DNA of 7,136 nucleotides from an uncultured Bacilli bacterium (GTDB lineage Bacteria; Bacillota_I; Bacilli_A; RF39; UBA660): contig CANUCD010000051.1 of assembly GCA_947856335.1 (NCBI GenBank), positions 1-7,136 on the forward strand. Reading direction: 5' to 3'. Below the pieces are notes generated by a model. The model had not been told where the DNA came from. It made no database searches and worked only from the letters and a program-made list of their open reading frames with translations. Below, piece by piece: positions 1-6,367 of the stretch (position 1 is the stretch's first letter; every line of letters begins with the position of its first letter). The translations under genes and the position numbers were made by a program.

Positions 1-864
1 GTCATGTCCTCCTCCTAAGCCAGTGCCTCTTTGACGACCTACGGCATCAATTTCATCAATAAATATTAGACATGGAGCACTTCTTTTAGCATCCTTAAAC
101 ATCTCTCTTACACGGCTTGCTCCAACACCAACGAATAATTCGACGAAATCAGAACCACTGATATAAAAGAATGGTACATTTGCCTCTCCTGCTACGGCAC
201 GAGCTAGTAAAGTCTTACCTGTTCCTGGAGGACCTACAAGTAGTACTCCTTTAGGAATTCTTGCTCCTAAACGTTGGAATTTCTTGGGATTTTTTAGGAA
301 ATCAATAAGTTCTTTTACTTCTTCTTTTTCTTCTTTTAGACCAGCAACATCTGAGAATTTAGCTTGATGTTTATCATCACTAAGTTTTGCTCTACTCTTA
401 CCAAAGTCCATAGAACCTTTATTAGAACTAGCTAGTTTTGAGAATAATACATAAGAGATAATGATTAACAAAACTAATGGTAGTACATTTACAATGATAT
501 ATAAAACAGGACTAGAACCTGGGTCTGATTCTGTTTTGTATTCTTCTATCTCATTTTCTTCTGTTAAAGTTAAAATATTATCTACTTCTGCTTCTACTAC
601 TCTAGCTTCAAAAGATTCATTTTCTTTATAACCATCTAATTTACCAGTAATATAATATACTGATTCACTGCTTTTAGGCATTATAGTTATTTCTGTTACT
701 TCTTTTTGTTCTAAAGCTGTTAGTAATTCTCCTGTTGTAAGTTCATTTACTTTCTTTCCACCCATATTTAATATAAATAAAGTTGCTATTATAATGATAA
801 ATAATATGAAATATGGAAAGAAACTTTTTACAGCATTATTTTTCTTTACATCTTTAATATTCAT
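1..864 (-). CDS. ftsH: FtsH, ATP-dependent zinc metalloprotease (N-terminal 288 residues, cut by window edge)
   Basis: Membrane-anchored AAA+ protease that unfolds and degrades misfolded membrane proteins and selected regulators. The visible part has the full family layout. A short cytoplasmic N-tail is followed by TM1 (about residues 15-33), an extracytoplasmic domain (about 35-117), TM2 (about 118-141) and the AAA+ domain. Walker A is GPPGTGKT at 211-218, the pore loop is FVG at 244-246, and Walker B is LIFIDE at 266-271, followed by the typical DAVGRQRGTGLGGGHD stretch. The second region of homology and the HEXXH zinc site lie beyond the window, so protease competence cannot be judged. The start is ATG at 864, with a strong SD (GAGGAGGA, 871-878) 6 nt upstream, inside the last codons of tilS. 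Only 2 bp separate it from the tilS stop, so it is almost certainly co-transcribed and probably translationally coupled. Identification is very secure. Confidence 0.97.
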   Translation of the reverse strand, partial: MNIKDVKKNNAVKSFFPYFILFIIIIATLFILNMGGKKVNELTTGELLTALEQKEVTEITIMPKSSESVYYITGKLDGYKENESFEARVVEAEVDNILTLTEENEIEEYKTESDPGSSPVLYIIVNVLPLVLLIIISYVLFSKLASSNKGSMDFGKSRAKLSDDKHQAKFSDVAGLKEEKEEVKELIDFLKNPKKFQRLGARIPKGVLLVGPPGTGKTLLARAVAGEANVPFFYISGSDFVELFVGVGASRVREMFKDAKRSAPCLIFIDEIDAVGRQRGTGLGGGHD

Positions 865-866
865 TT

Positions 867-2189
867 TTATTCCTCCTCGTATGAAAGTATTATATCATAT
901 ATTCCATTACTTTCTACATCAAATTTTGATTTTTTTATTCCTGGTAACCAAAGAATCGTATTTTTACTATCTGTTACAATGGGAAGTTGATCTCTTATAT
1001 CGACTGGAACTTTTTCATCTATTAAGATATCTTTTATTTTCTTAGTTCCACCTAAATTCTTTACTTTTATTTTATCACCATTTTTTCTTGTTCTAATTAC
1101 AAGGGGTAAAGTAATATCCCTACTATTTATTCTTAAGATATTATTTGATTTTTTGGTACTGTTTTTAATTATTTTAATAACTTTATGATTAGGTAATATA
1201 ACTTTATCTTTTAATATATATTCATATGATTTATCTTTATTATTTTTTTCAATTTTATAGTAATTATAACTTTTTTTTGCTTGATAACATCCAGGTAAAT
1301 CAATACAAATATTGCTTTTATTTTGTTTTAACATATTGATAATAAGGTTAGTATGACGATTATCAATTAAAAATAAATCATCAATATATATACTAGTTAG
1401 AGTATATTCTATAATTTTCTTGACTAAGAAATTATCTAATGCAAATAACTTGTTAATTTTAATTCCTTTTTCATCACTTATTTCTTTTAATTTTTCTTTT
1501 ACAACTTTGTTAATAAAGTTTGTTGCGTCATCTAATTCTAGACTAAATTGATAAAACTTTTGATGAACATTTTGGTTTTCTTTTTTTAAAAGAGGTAATA
1601 TGTTTAATCTAAAACGATTACGAGTTAACTTTTCATCAAAATTACTTTTATCTATATAATATTTTAAGTGATGTTCATCCATATAGTCTTTTATATCTTT
1701 TTTGGTTTCAGTAATTAGAGGTCTTATAATTGTGTAATTAGACATTGCTACTTCTTTTTTAAACCCACTATAGCCTTTTAAGCTACTTCCTCTTACTAAA
1801 CGCATTAGGATAGTTTCTGTTAAATCATCACCGTGATGAGCAGTCATTAAGTATTTTGCATGGTATTTTAGGGCTAACTTATCGAAAAAGGCATATCTTT
1901 TTAGACGAGCATCATTTTCTAAATTGTCTTTATTATATTCCGTTATTTCCATATATTCATATATCAAATGTTCTTTTTTACTTACTTGTTCGACAAAGGA
2001 TGCTTCTATTTTACTTTCTTTTCTTAAATTATGATTGACATGAGCAACTATAATCTTTAAATTTAACTCATCTTTTAACTCACACAATAAAGAGAGAAGA
2101 CACATAGAATCTGGTCCCCCACTGGTTGCTACTATTAAACAATCATTTTGATTACATATTTTTTTTAAATATAATAAGACATTTTTCAT
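867..2189 (-). CDS. tilS: tRNA(Ile)-lysidine synthetase TilS
   Basis: Cytoplasmic enzyme that uses ATP and lysine to convert C34 of the CAU-anticodon tRNA-Ile to lysidine, allowing AUA codons to be read as Ile; usually essential. Counting from the chosen start (440 aa), the PP-loop is SGGPDS at 23-28. HVNH is at 50-53, TAHHGDDLTET at 116-126 (the family HHxDDxxET motif), and RNRFR at 190-194 after a D-x-SN element. A middle substrate-binding region follows. The C-terminal TilS domain is at about 361-429, with an RTRKNGD motif, LGG at 379-381 and a WLPG near the end. An upstream in-frame ATG at 2222 would add 11 residues but has no SD. The ATG at 2189 has GGAG 5 nt ahead and puts the PP-loop near the expected distance from the N-terminus. 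It is fourth-last to FtsH in a GNAT-unknown-tilS-ftsH operon. hprT, often between tilS and ftsH in Firmicutes, is absent. Confidence 0.95.
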   Translation of the reverse strand: MKNVLLYLKKICNQNDCLIVATSGGPDSMCLLSLLCELKDELNLKIIVAHVNHNLRKESKIEASFVEQVSKKEHLIYEYMEITEYNKDNLENDARLKRYAFFDKLALKYHAKYLMTAHHGDDLTETILMRLVRGSSLKGYSGFKKEVAMSNYTIIRPLITETKKDIKDYMDEHHLKYYIDKSNFDEKLTRNRFRLNILPLLKKENQNVHQKFYQFSLELDDATNFINKVVKEKLKEISDEKGIKINKLFALDNFLVKKIIEYTLTSIYIDDLFLIDNRHTNLIINMLKQNKSNICIDLPGCYQAKKSYNYYKIEKNNKDKSYEYILKDKVILPNHKVIKIIKNSTKKSNNILRINSRDITLPLVIRTRKNGDKIKVKNLGGTKKIKDILIDEKVPVDIRDQLPIVTDSKNTILWLPGIKKSKFDVESNGIYDIILSYEEE

Positions 2190-2194
2190 ATTTT

Positions 2195-2198
2195 CTCC
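2195..2198 (-). promoter_or_regulatory. Shine-Dalgarno that decides the tilS start
   Basis: GGAG on the minus strand, 5 nt before the ATG at 2189. The alternative ATG at 2222 is preceded by AACTAAATTAA, with no purine-rich SD. This favours the 440-residue TilS over the 451-residue reading. Confidence 0.65.
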
Positions 2199-2208
2199 AT
2201 GCCTTATT

Positions 2209-2237
2209 ATTTTATCGCACATTTAATTTAGTTGCAA
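2209..2237 (-). promoter_or_regulatory. possible internal promoter ahead of tilS
   Basis: The 49-bp gap before tilS holds TTGCAA (2232-2237), a 17-bp spacer and TAAAAT (2209-2214). Transcription would begin near 2202, giving a leader of about a dozen bases to the ATG at 2189 and excluding the upstream ATG at 2222. In sequence this AT-rich, such matches arise easily by chance, so it is only a candidate; read-through from the promoter at 3429-3457 is enough to explain tilS expression. Confidence 0.3.
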
Positions 2238-2238
2238 G

Positions 2239-3006
2239 TTATTTTTCATCTAAGGGGTTTTTGTGGGATAAAATAGCTTTTATATTCGTTACAATAGCGT
2301 GGATACTAAACTTTTTAATTTCATTTGGTTCTTTTTCTTCTCTTTGCATTACAAAATCTAGAAAGTGTAAATCACTTATTTTATCTAGAGCATTATGGCT
2401 TTTTAAATATAGAAAATATTTTTCTAATATTTCACTTAGAGTGCTATTATAAGTACTTACAATATTATCGTCTTTAGCTATACCTATTCCGTAAATTGTG
2501 GCAATAAAAGGATTTGGTTTTTCTAGTAAATCATCTAATATAAAGTTAGCATTACAGTACTGGATAAAAGGATAAACATCACTTTCATGATAAAAACGAA
2601 TAACGATACCTTCATTTGTTGCTTTTAAGTGAAATTTTACCACTGATTCTATACTGTTGCGTATTAAATATGAAAAAATAGTTTTAAGAGCACTAATCAT
2701 GTATTCGTATTTAACTGGGAAATATACTTTACATGCTTCTTTAAAGTTAGCTCTTTTTTCTGTATATAAACCTAAATAATAAGTTGTATTTTCGTTTTCT
2801 TTAGTTTTTCTTGCGATATGACGGACAAGTGAATTGTCTAAATTATCTAAAAATTTCTCATAAAAAGCTTTAATATCACTTGCTAGAGAACTATCTTTTT
2901 TAACACCAACATACTTTAAAATATAATAAAAGTCATCTTGAGTAAAATTAGTATCTTTTATTTTAATATCACTTGCTACTTGTTTTAAAAAATCATTCAT
3001 TTTCAT
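2239..3006 (-). CDS. uncharacterised 255-residue protein, possibly HopA1-like
   Basis: I do not recognise this as a named gene. It is a soluble-looking protein with no signal peptide or clear membrane segment. The first 70 residues are probably helical. Residues 93-200 form an alpha/beta-looking core: KVYFPVK (93-99), a helix rich in L/I (103-118), VVKFHLK (122-128), GIVIRFYHESDVY (133-145), then FIATIYGIGIAKDD (167-180) and a further helix. This order (Y-strand, helix ending in L-R-N, K-F strand, R-containing strand, GxGxA plus acidic) resembles my memory of the HopA1 effector-family pattern, but it is only an impression without alignment. It starts at ATG 3006; a second ATG lies at 3000. 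The SD (AGAAAGGA) lies within the last codons and stop of the upstream GNAT gene, 11 nt from the ATG. It sits between a GNAT gene and tilS, which gives little functional hint. Confidence 0.8.
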   Translation of the reverse strand: MKMNDFLKQVASDIKIKDTNFTQDDFYYILKYVGVKKDSSLASDIKAFYEKFLDNLDNSLVRHIARKTKENENTTYYLGLYTEKRANFKEACKVYFPVKYEYMISALKTIFSYLIRNSIESVVKFHLKATNEGIVIRFYHESDVYPFIQYCNANFILDDLLEKPNPFIATIYGIGIAKDDNIVSTYNSTLSEILEKYFLYLKSHNALDKISDLHFLDFVMQREEKEPNEIKKFSIHAIVTNIKAILSHKNPLDEK

Positions 3007-3012
3007 ATTTTA

Positions 3013-3408
3013 TCATTTCCTTTCTAAAATGATGCAATCTTCTTGTTCATTTTTTTTCATAAACCCATTTTTTTCATAAAACTTAATTGCTTTTATATTT
3101 TCTTTTTTTACTTTTATTTTATTTATCTTTGCTTTTTTTAATATTTTGCTTCCTATTCCTTTATTTCGATATTTTTTTATAATATATATGGTATCTAGTT
3201 CATTATCTAGTATTAGAAAAGAGCCTATTTTTTTGAAGAAATAATAAATTATTATAAATTTATCAAAATTATTTTTTATAAATTCATTTACATAAGCGAT
3301 TGCTTTTAATTTTTCTTCGTTTGTTTTTAGATAAGGACTAATTGTTTTTAACTTATGCTCAATTAACAATGGTAAGTCTTTCTTTTGAGCTTTTTTATAT
3401 ATTATCAT
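3013..3408 (-). CDS. small GNAT-family N-acetyltransferase
   Basis: Predicted to transfer an acetyl group from acetyl-CoA to an amine; the substrate cannot be told from sequence. At 131 residues it is at the short end of the GNAT family. The N-terminal strand and helix IIYKKAQKKDLPLL are typical. Motif A is at about residues 74-90 with the pyrophosphate-binding RNKGIG at 81-86. The C-terminal NIKAIKFYEKNGF (104-116) is the usual motif B stretch, with the conserved Tyr 111. It starts at ATG 3408 with GAGGAG just upstream (only 4 nt spacing), behind a strong promoter, so it leads the operon. It ends in TGA, 6 bp before the next gene. The protein is unusually rich in Lys, Ile and Asn: I counted 55 G/C in 3061-3360 (18%), far below the cell-wall operon next door. 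It could be a RimI-like or a small-molecule acetyltransferase. Confidence 0.85.
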   Translation of the reverse strand: MIIYKKAQKKDLPLLIEHKLKTISPYLKTNEEKLKAIAYVNEFIKNNFDKFIIIYYFFKKIGSFLILDNELDTIYIIKKYRNKGIGSKILKKAKINKIKVKKENIKAIKFYEKNGFMKKNEQEDCIILERK

Positions 3409-3428
3409 ATATCTCCTCTATTATCTCA

Positions 3429-3457
3429 ATTATATATTATTTTTTAGTTTTTGTCGA
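3429..3457 (-). promoter_or_regulatory. near-consensus housekeeping promoter of the GNAT-tilS-ftsH operon
   Basis: The -35 is TCGACA (3452-3457, one mismatch to TTGACA), the spacer is 17 bp and the -10 is a perfect TATAAT (3429-3434). The expected start is near 3422, so the leader to the ATG at 3408 is only about 14 nt and carries the SD. The -35 box begins one base after the T-run of the preceding operon's terminator. Confidence 0.75.
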
Positions 3458-3458
3458 G

Positions 3459-3485
3459 AAAAAACATTCCTGTTACAGAATGTTT
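3459..3485 (-). terminator. Rho-independent terminator of the ftsEX-M23 operon
   Basis: On the minus strand, an 8-bp perfect stem AAACATTC / GAATGTTT (3478-3485 with 3462-3469) encloses an 8-nt loop and runs into six T (3464-3459). The stem begins within the TAA stop codon (3484-3486) of the M23 peptidase gene. The stem is AT-rich, so it may be of moderate strength. Confidence 0.75.
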
Positions 3486-4722
3486 ATTGATACATATCAG
3501 TTCTAGAATAGAAACGATAGCCAACAGAGTTTTTAAATCCTGGAGGGGCTATTACTTGTGATTGTGGTGGTTCGTTAGAATACCAGCCTTCTGCGACGCC
3601 AAAGTGAAGATGTGCACCAGTTGTACAAGCATCATATCCTCCTCTAGATGTTGAAGTTGAACCTCCACCAACTGTTCCTATTACGGTTTCTTGAGTTACT
3701 ACATCACCTACATTTACATTTATGCTAAGCAAATGATAGTAGTATGTTGTATAATATTTTCCATCAATATAAACTTGAATATATACTTTATTTCCACCAC
3801 AGCTTGTACGTCTGGCAATACCACTTACAATGCCTGCGGCTGCAGCATATACTGGAGTTCCCTCGGCATTTCCACCAATATCAATAGCAGCATGGAATTT
3901 ATATTTTTGACCAGTTACTGGATGAGTACGATATCCTTGGGCAGATGTTACTACTCCGTAATTTAACGGTTTTAACCATCCACCATTTATTGGCACACTA
4001 CTACAACTTGATAATAAAACGTCATCACTTGTGCTTCCAACCGTAGCTTGGCAAGTTTTCTTGGCAGCATCATAACGATCTTTAGCATTTTTTACTTGCG
4101 TTTCTAAGTCTAGAGAAAACTCTGAGTATTCATCAATATTTTCATATTGTTTAGCAATTGTTGCTTCATATGAATCTATTTCTTTTATTAAGTTTTGCTT
4201 CTTTTCTTCTAGTTCGACTTTTAATTCTTCATTTTTCTTTATTTCTTCTTCAAGATTTTTAGTAGTATCTTGAATGTATGCAGTTACTTGATTTACAGCT
4301 TCTACACGCATGATTAGTTCGGTCATGCTTGATGCACCACTTACATATTCAACATAAGCGTTTTGTCCTTGCATTTGCTGCATATATAAAAGAACTTTTT
4401 TAGTTTCTTCTTCTAGGGAAGCTATTTTCTCGTTTGATTCAATAATAGCTAATTCAGCAGCATCATATTCATCTTCAGCAATAGTTATTTCTTCTTCTGC
4501 TTCTTTAATGGCTGCTTGTTTTCTTGCTATTTCAGCTTTTGCTTCTTCTGTTTTTTGGTCATATGAATTCTTCTCGCTTAAAAGTGATTCATATTCTCGT
4601 CTTAAGTCTCCTAGAGTTTGGGCTACAGCAGCTTCAGCTATATCAGGAGTTATAAAATAAGAGAATGTAACAGCTAAAATTAAGCTTATTCTTAGTACAA
4701 CACTTAAACTTCTTTTTATCAT
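3484..4722 (-). CDS. exported coiled-coil M23 (LytM-type) endopeptidase linked to FtsEX
   Basis: Predicted secreted peptidoglycan endopeptidase controlled by FtsEX. Residues 1-31 are a signal peptide (basic MIKR, hydrophobic core, cleavage near AEA/A at 31). Residues about 36-222 are a long Glu/Lys/Ala-rich coiled coil, the part that in EnvC, PcsB and CwlO relatives contacts FtsX. After a linker, residues about 249-378 form the M23 domain. All LytM-type key residues are present: zinc ligands H277, D281 and H373, and catalytic H330 and H371 (HLH at 371-373). It therefore looks enzymatically active, unlike degenerate EnvC-type activators. Cysteines at 224, 240, 308 and 366 are unusual for an exported Firmicute protein; 308 and 366 flank the active site. 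The ATG overlaps the ftsX stop as ATGA (4 bp), which argues for translational coupling. The stop codon lies in the terminator hairpin. Coiled coil plus M23 after ftsEX is a known clostridial-type arrangement. Confidence 0.93.
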   Translation of the reverse strand: MIKRSLSVVLRISLILAVTFSYFITPDIAEAAVAQTLGDLRREYESLLSEKNSYDQKTEEAKAEIARKQAAIKEAEEEITIAEDEYDAAELAIIESNEKIASLEEETKKVLLYMQQMQGQNAYVEYVSGASSMTELIMRVEAVNQVTAYIQDTTKNLEEEIKKNEELKVELEEKKQNLIKEIDSYEATIAKQYENIDEYSEFSLDLETQVKNAKDRYDAAKKTCQATVGSTSDDVLLSSCSSVPINGGWLKPLNYGVVTSAQGYRTHPVTGQKYKFHAAIDIGGNAEGTPVYAAAAGIVSGIARRTSCGGNKVYIQVYIDGKYYTTYYYHLLSINVNVGDVVTQETVIGTVGGGSTSTSRGGYDACTTGAHLHFGVAEGWYSNEPPQSQVIAPPGFKNSVGYRFYSRTDMYQ

Positions 4723-5612
4723 ATTTTTAAATACTTCCTTACTGCTCTAGCTGAACCAAACATACCTACTACTGAACCAATTAGTAACAATATAAGTGAT
4801 GTATATAAAACAAATGGCATTGGACTTACTAAATCTATGATACTAAATGATGAAGAACTTGTAATTTCTTCGTACATAATTAGATAACCATAAATCATTA
4901 CTATGATTGGGACAATAGAACCTAAGATTCCTAATAAGAATCCTTCAAAAACAAATGGTAGTTTAATAGATGTATTGCTACTTCCAACTAGACGCATAAT
5001 TTCTATTTCACTTCTTCTTGAGAAAATAGTTAATTTAATTGTATTGCTAATTAAGAAAGCTGTTACCACAATTAGGGCGATAACCATAATAACTGTGACA
5101 GTTTTAATAATATCAAATACAGAGATTATATCTTCAACCATTCCCTCGCCATAATTAGCACTTTCAATATTAGCAAAATCTCTTATTTCCAGAGCTGTTG
5201 GTCTTAGGTCATCAACATTTTTAACTGTAACAATAAATGAATCTAATAAAGGGTTTTCCTCTAAATAATCAAGGGTTGTATTAAGTGTTTCGGAATAACT
5301 TTGCATCTCAAGACGCCATTCTTCTTTACTTTTAGCATCAACACTTGCAACTGTACTTAGTTTTTTTATGTCTCTTTCTATTTCTTTTAGTCTTTCATCT
5401 GTTGTATCTTTATCAGCATAAACAACAATTGTTAGCTCTTCTTCCATATCTTTAGTGATATGATTGACATTTACAGTTACAATAATAGCAATAGCTACTA
5501 ATACTAAAGTAATTGTTGTACATAAAATACTTGCTATACTAAGACTAAAATTTCTGAATACACTTTTAAAGGAATCTCTGATGCTTCTTCCTATTATTCT
5601 AAATGCTTTCAC
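4719..5612 (-). CDS. ftsX: cell division protein FtsX, permease-like subunit
   Basis: Integral membrane partner of FtsE; it does not transport but passes ATP-driven conformational change to a peptidoglycan hydrolase outside the cell. From a GTG start at 5612 the protein is 297 aa, close to the usual Firmicute length. The order is: amphipathic IIGRSIRDSFKSVFRN, TM1 (about 25-49), extracellular domain (about 50-168), TM2 (about 170-191), the conserved cytoplasmic RRSEIEIMRLVG (199-210), TM3 (about 222-246) and TM4 (about 267-287). The start is a judgement. GTG 5612 has an SD AAGGAAGG (5623-5630), 10 nt away, and matches the family N-terminus. ATG 5636 (305 aa) lacks a clear SD, and a TTG at 5669 would overlap ftsE by 71 bp. 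The chosen start overlaps ftsE by 14 bp. The stop overlaps the next gene's ATG by 4 bp. Confidence 0.93.
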   Translation of the reverse strand: MKAFRIIGRSIRDSFKSVFRNFSLSIASILCTTITLVLVAIAIIVTVNVNHITKDMEEELTIVVYADKDTTDERLKEIERDIKKLSTVASVDAKSKEEWRLEMQSYSETLNTTLDYLEENPLLDSFIVTVKNVDDLRPTALEIRDFANIESANYGEGMVEDIISVFDIIKTVTVIMVIALIVVTAFLISNTIKLTIFSRRSEIEIMRLVGSSNTSIKLPFVFEGFLLGILGSIVPIIVMIYGYLIMYEEITSSSSFSIIDLVSPMPFVLYTSLILLLIGSVVGMFGSARAVRKYLKI

Positions 5613-6300
5613 TTGCTTTGTACCTTCCTTTCTCATGGTCTTCAGATAAGACGCCACTATCGAGGACAATTACTCTTTTTTTCATGCGATTAACAATTTC
5701 TTTATCATGAGTTGCCATAATAATTGTTGTGCCAAGTTCTTTGTTAATTGTATCTAAAACTTCCATAATACCTTTAGATGTTTTAGGGTCAAGATTACCT
5801 GTTGGCTCATCACAAATAAGTAATTTAGGATTATTTACAATTGCTCTTGCAATACATACTCTTTGTTGTTCTCCACCTGATAGTTCATTTGGAAAACTTC
5901 TTAGTTTATCTTTTAAGCCAACATGATCTAAGGCTTTAATTACTTTAGGTCTTATTTCGCTACCTTTCATACCTAGGCATTCTAGGGCAAAAGCAACATT
6001 TTCATATACCGTTAATTTAGGTAATAGTTTAAAGTCTTGGAAAACAATTCCTAGTTTTCTTCTTAATTTATATACTGTACGATTACGTAGTTTACCTACA
6101 TTTATTCCCCCTATTTCGACAATTCCTTTCGTTGGTTTTTCCTCACGATATAGCATCTTTATTAGGGTTGATTTACCAGAACCACTAGCACCAATTACAA
6201 AAACAAATTCTCCTTTATTTATATTTAAGTTTAAACCAGCAATGGCTGCTACACCATTTTTATATACTTTATAACAATCTTTTATTTCAATAAATCTCAT
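5599..6300 (-). CDS. ftsE: cell division ATP-binding protein FtsE
   Basis: Cytoplasmic ABC-type ATPase that dimerises on FtsX and drives the FtsEX complex controlling wall hydrolysis at division or elongation. At 233 aa it is normal for the family. Walker A is GASGSGKST (37-45), the Q-loop glutamine is 88 in VFQDFKLL, the ABC signature is LSGGEQQ (140-146), Walker B is LLICDEP (160-166) with catalytic E165, and the H-loop histidine is 198. VFQDFKLL and the DEPTGNLDP stretch are characteristic of FtsE and its LolD/MacB-like relatives; the FtsX neighbour settles the choice. It starts at ATG 6300 with an excellent SD AGAGGAGGT (6305-6313). It is the first gene of the ftsE-ftsX-M23 operon. Its last codons contain the ribosome-binding site for ftsX, and its TAG lies 14 bp inside ftsX. 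Confidence 0.96.
   Translation of the reverse strand: MRFIEIKDCYKVYKNGVAAIAGLNLNINKGEFVFVIGASGSGKSTLIKMLYREEKPTKGIVEIGGINVGKLRNRTVYKLRRKLGIVFQDFKLLPKLTVYENVAFALECLGMKGSEIRPKVIKALDHVGLKDKLRSFPNELSGGEQQRVCIARAIVNNPKLLICDEPTGNLDPKTSKGIMEVLDTINKELGTTIIMATHDKEIVNRMKKRVIVLDSGVLSEDHEKGRYKASESI
5623..5630 (-). promoter_or_regulatory. Shine-Dalgarno inside ftsE that supports the GTG start of ftsX
   Basis: AAGGAAGG lies 10 nt before the GTG at 5612, within the 3' end of ftsE. Neither upstream candidate start (ATG 5636, TTG 5669) has a comparable purine tract. Spacing is slightly long, so the call is moderate and leans on the FtsX family N-terminus as well. Confidence 0.55.
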
Positions 6301-6324
6301 GGGTACCTCCTCTAGTATAGGATT

Positions 6325-6353
6325 ATTATATCATAATTTTGAGGTATATTAAA
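6325..6353 (-). promoter_or_regulatory. extended -10 promoter of ftsE-ftsX-M23
   Basis: Perfect TATAAT (6325-6330) preceded by TGA, giving the TGn extended -10 (6325-6333). At 17-bp spacing the -35 is only TTTAAT (6348-6353), three matches to consensus, as is common when an extended -10 is present. An inverted repeat GGTAT-TTAAT-ATACC (6343-6357) covers the -35. The leader to the ATG at 6300 is about 20 nt. Confidence 0.65.
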
Positions 6354-6357
6354 TACC
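6343..6357. repeat. short inverted repeat over the ftsE -35 region
   Basis: A perfect 5-bp dyad, GGTAT / ATACC, separated by 5 bases and centred at 6350. It overlaps the weak -35 of the ftsE promoter, the position expected for an operator. It is short and in AT-rich DNA, so chance is a real alternative. Confidence 0.3.
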
Positions 6358-6367
6358 AAACATTGGC

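Noticed and set aside
794..1045. Plus-strand open frame antisense to the ftsH/tilS junction
   Set aside because: It is antisense to two well-identified genes, has a Phe/Leu/Tyr-rich composition typical of reading AT-rich DNA backwards, and no SD. The same applies to the plus-strand frames at 1856-2038, 2126-2452, 3691-3966, 4903-5154, 5464-5649 and 5729-5926.
2190..2222. ATG at 2222 as the start of tilS
   Set aside because: No SD precedes it, while the in-frame ATG at 2189 has GGAG at good spacing and gives the family-like N-terminus.
3013..3408. GNAT gene as the toxin of a toxin-antitoxin pair with its neighbour
   Set aside because: GNAT toxins pair with short DNA-binding (RHH-type) antitoxins; the neighbour is a 255-residue protein with no such motif, and both sit in a housekeeping operon.
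3484..4722. Calling the M23 protein EnvC
   Set aside because: EnvC lacks the catalytic residues and activates amidases; here all zinc and catalytic residues are present, so only the general architecture is shared.
5613..5669. TTG at 5669 as the start of ftsX
   Set aside because: It would overlap ftsE by 71 bp, uses a weak start codon, and adds residues not seen in typical FtsX N-termini.
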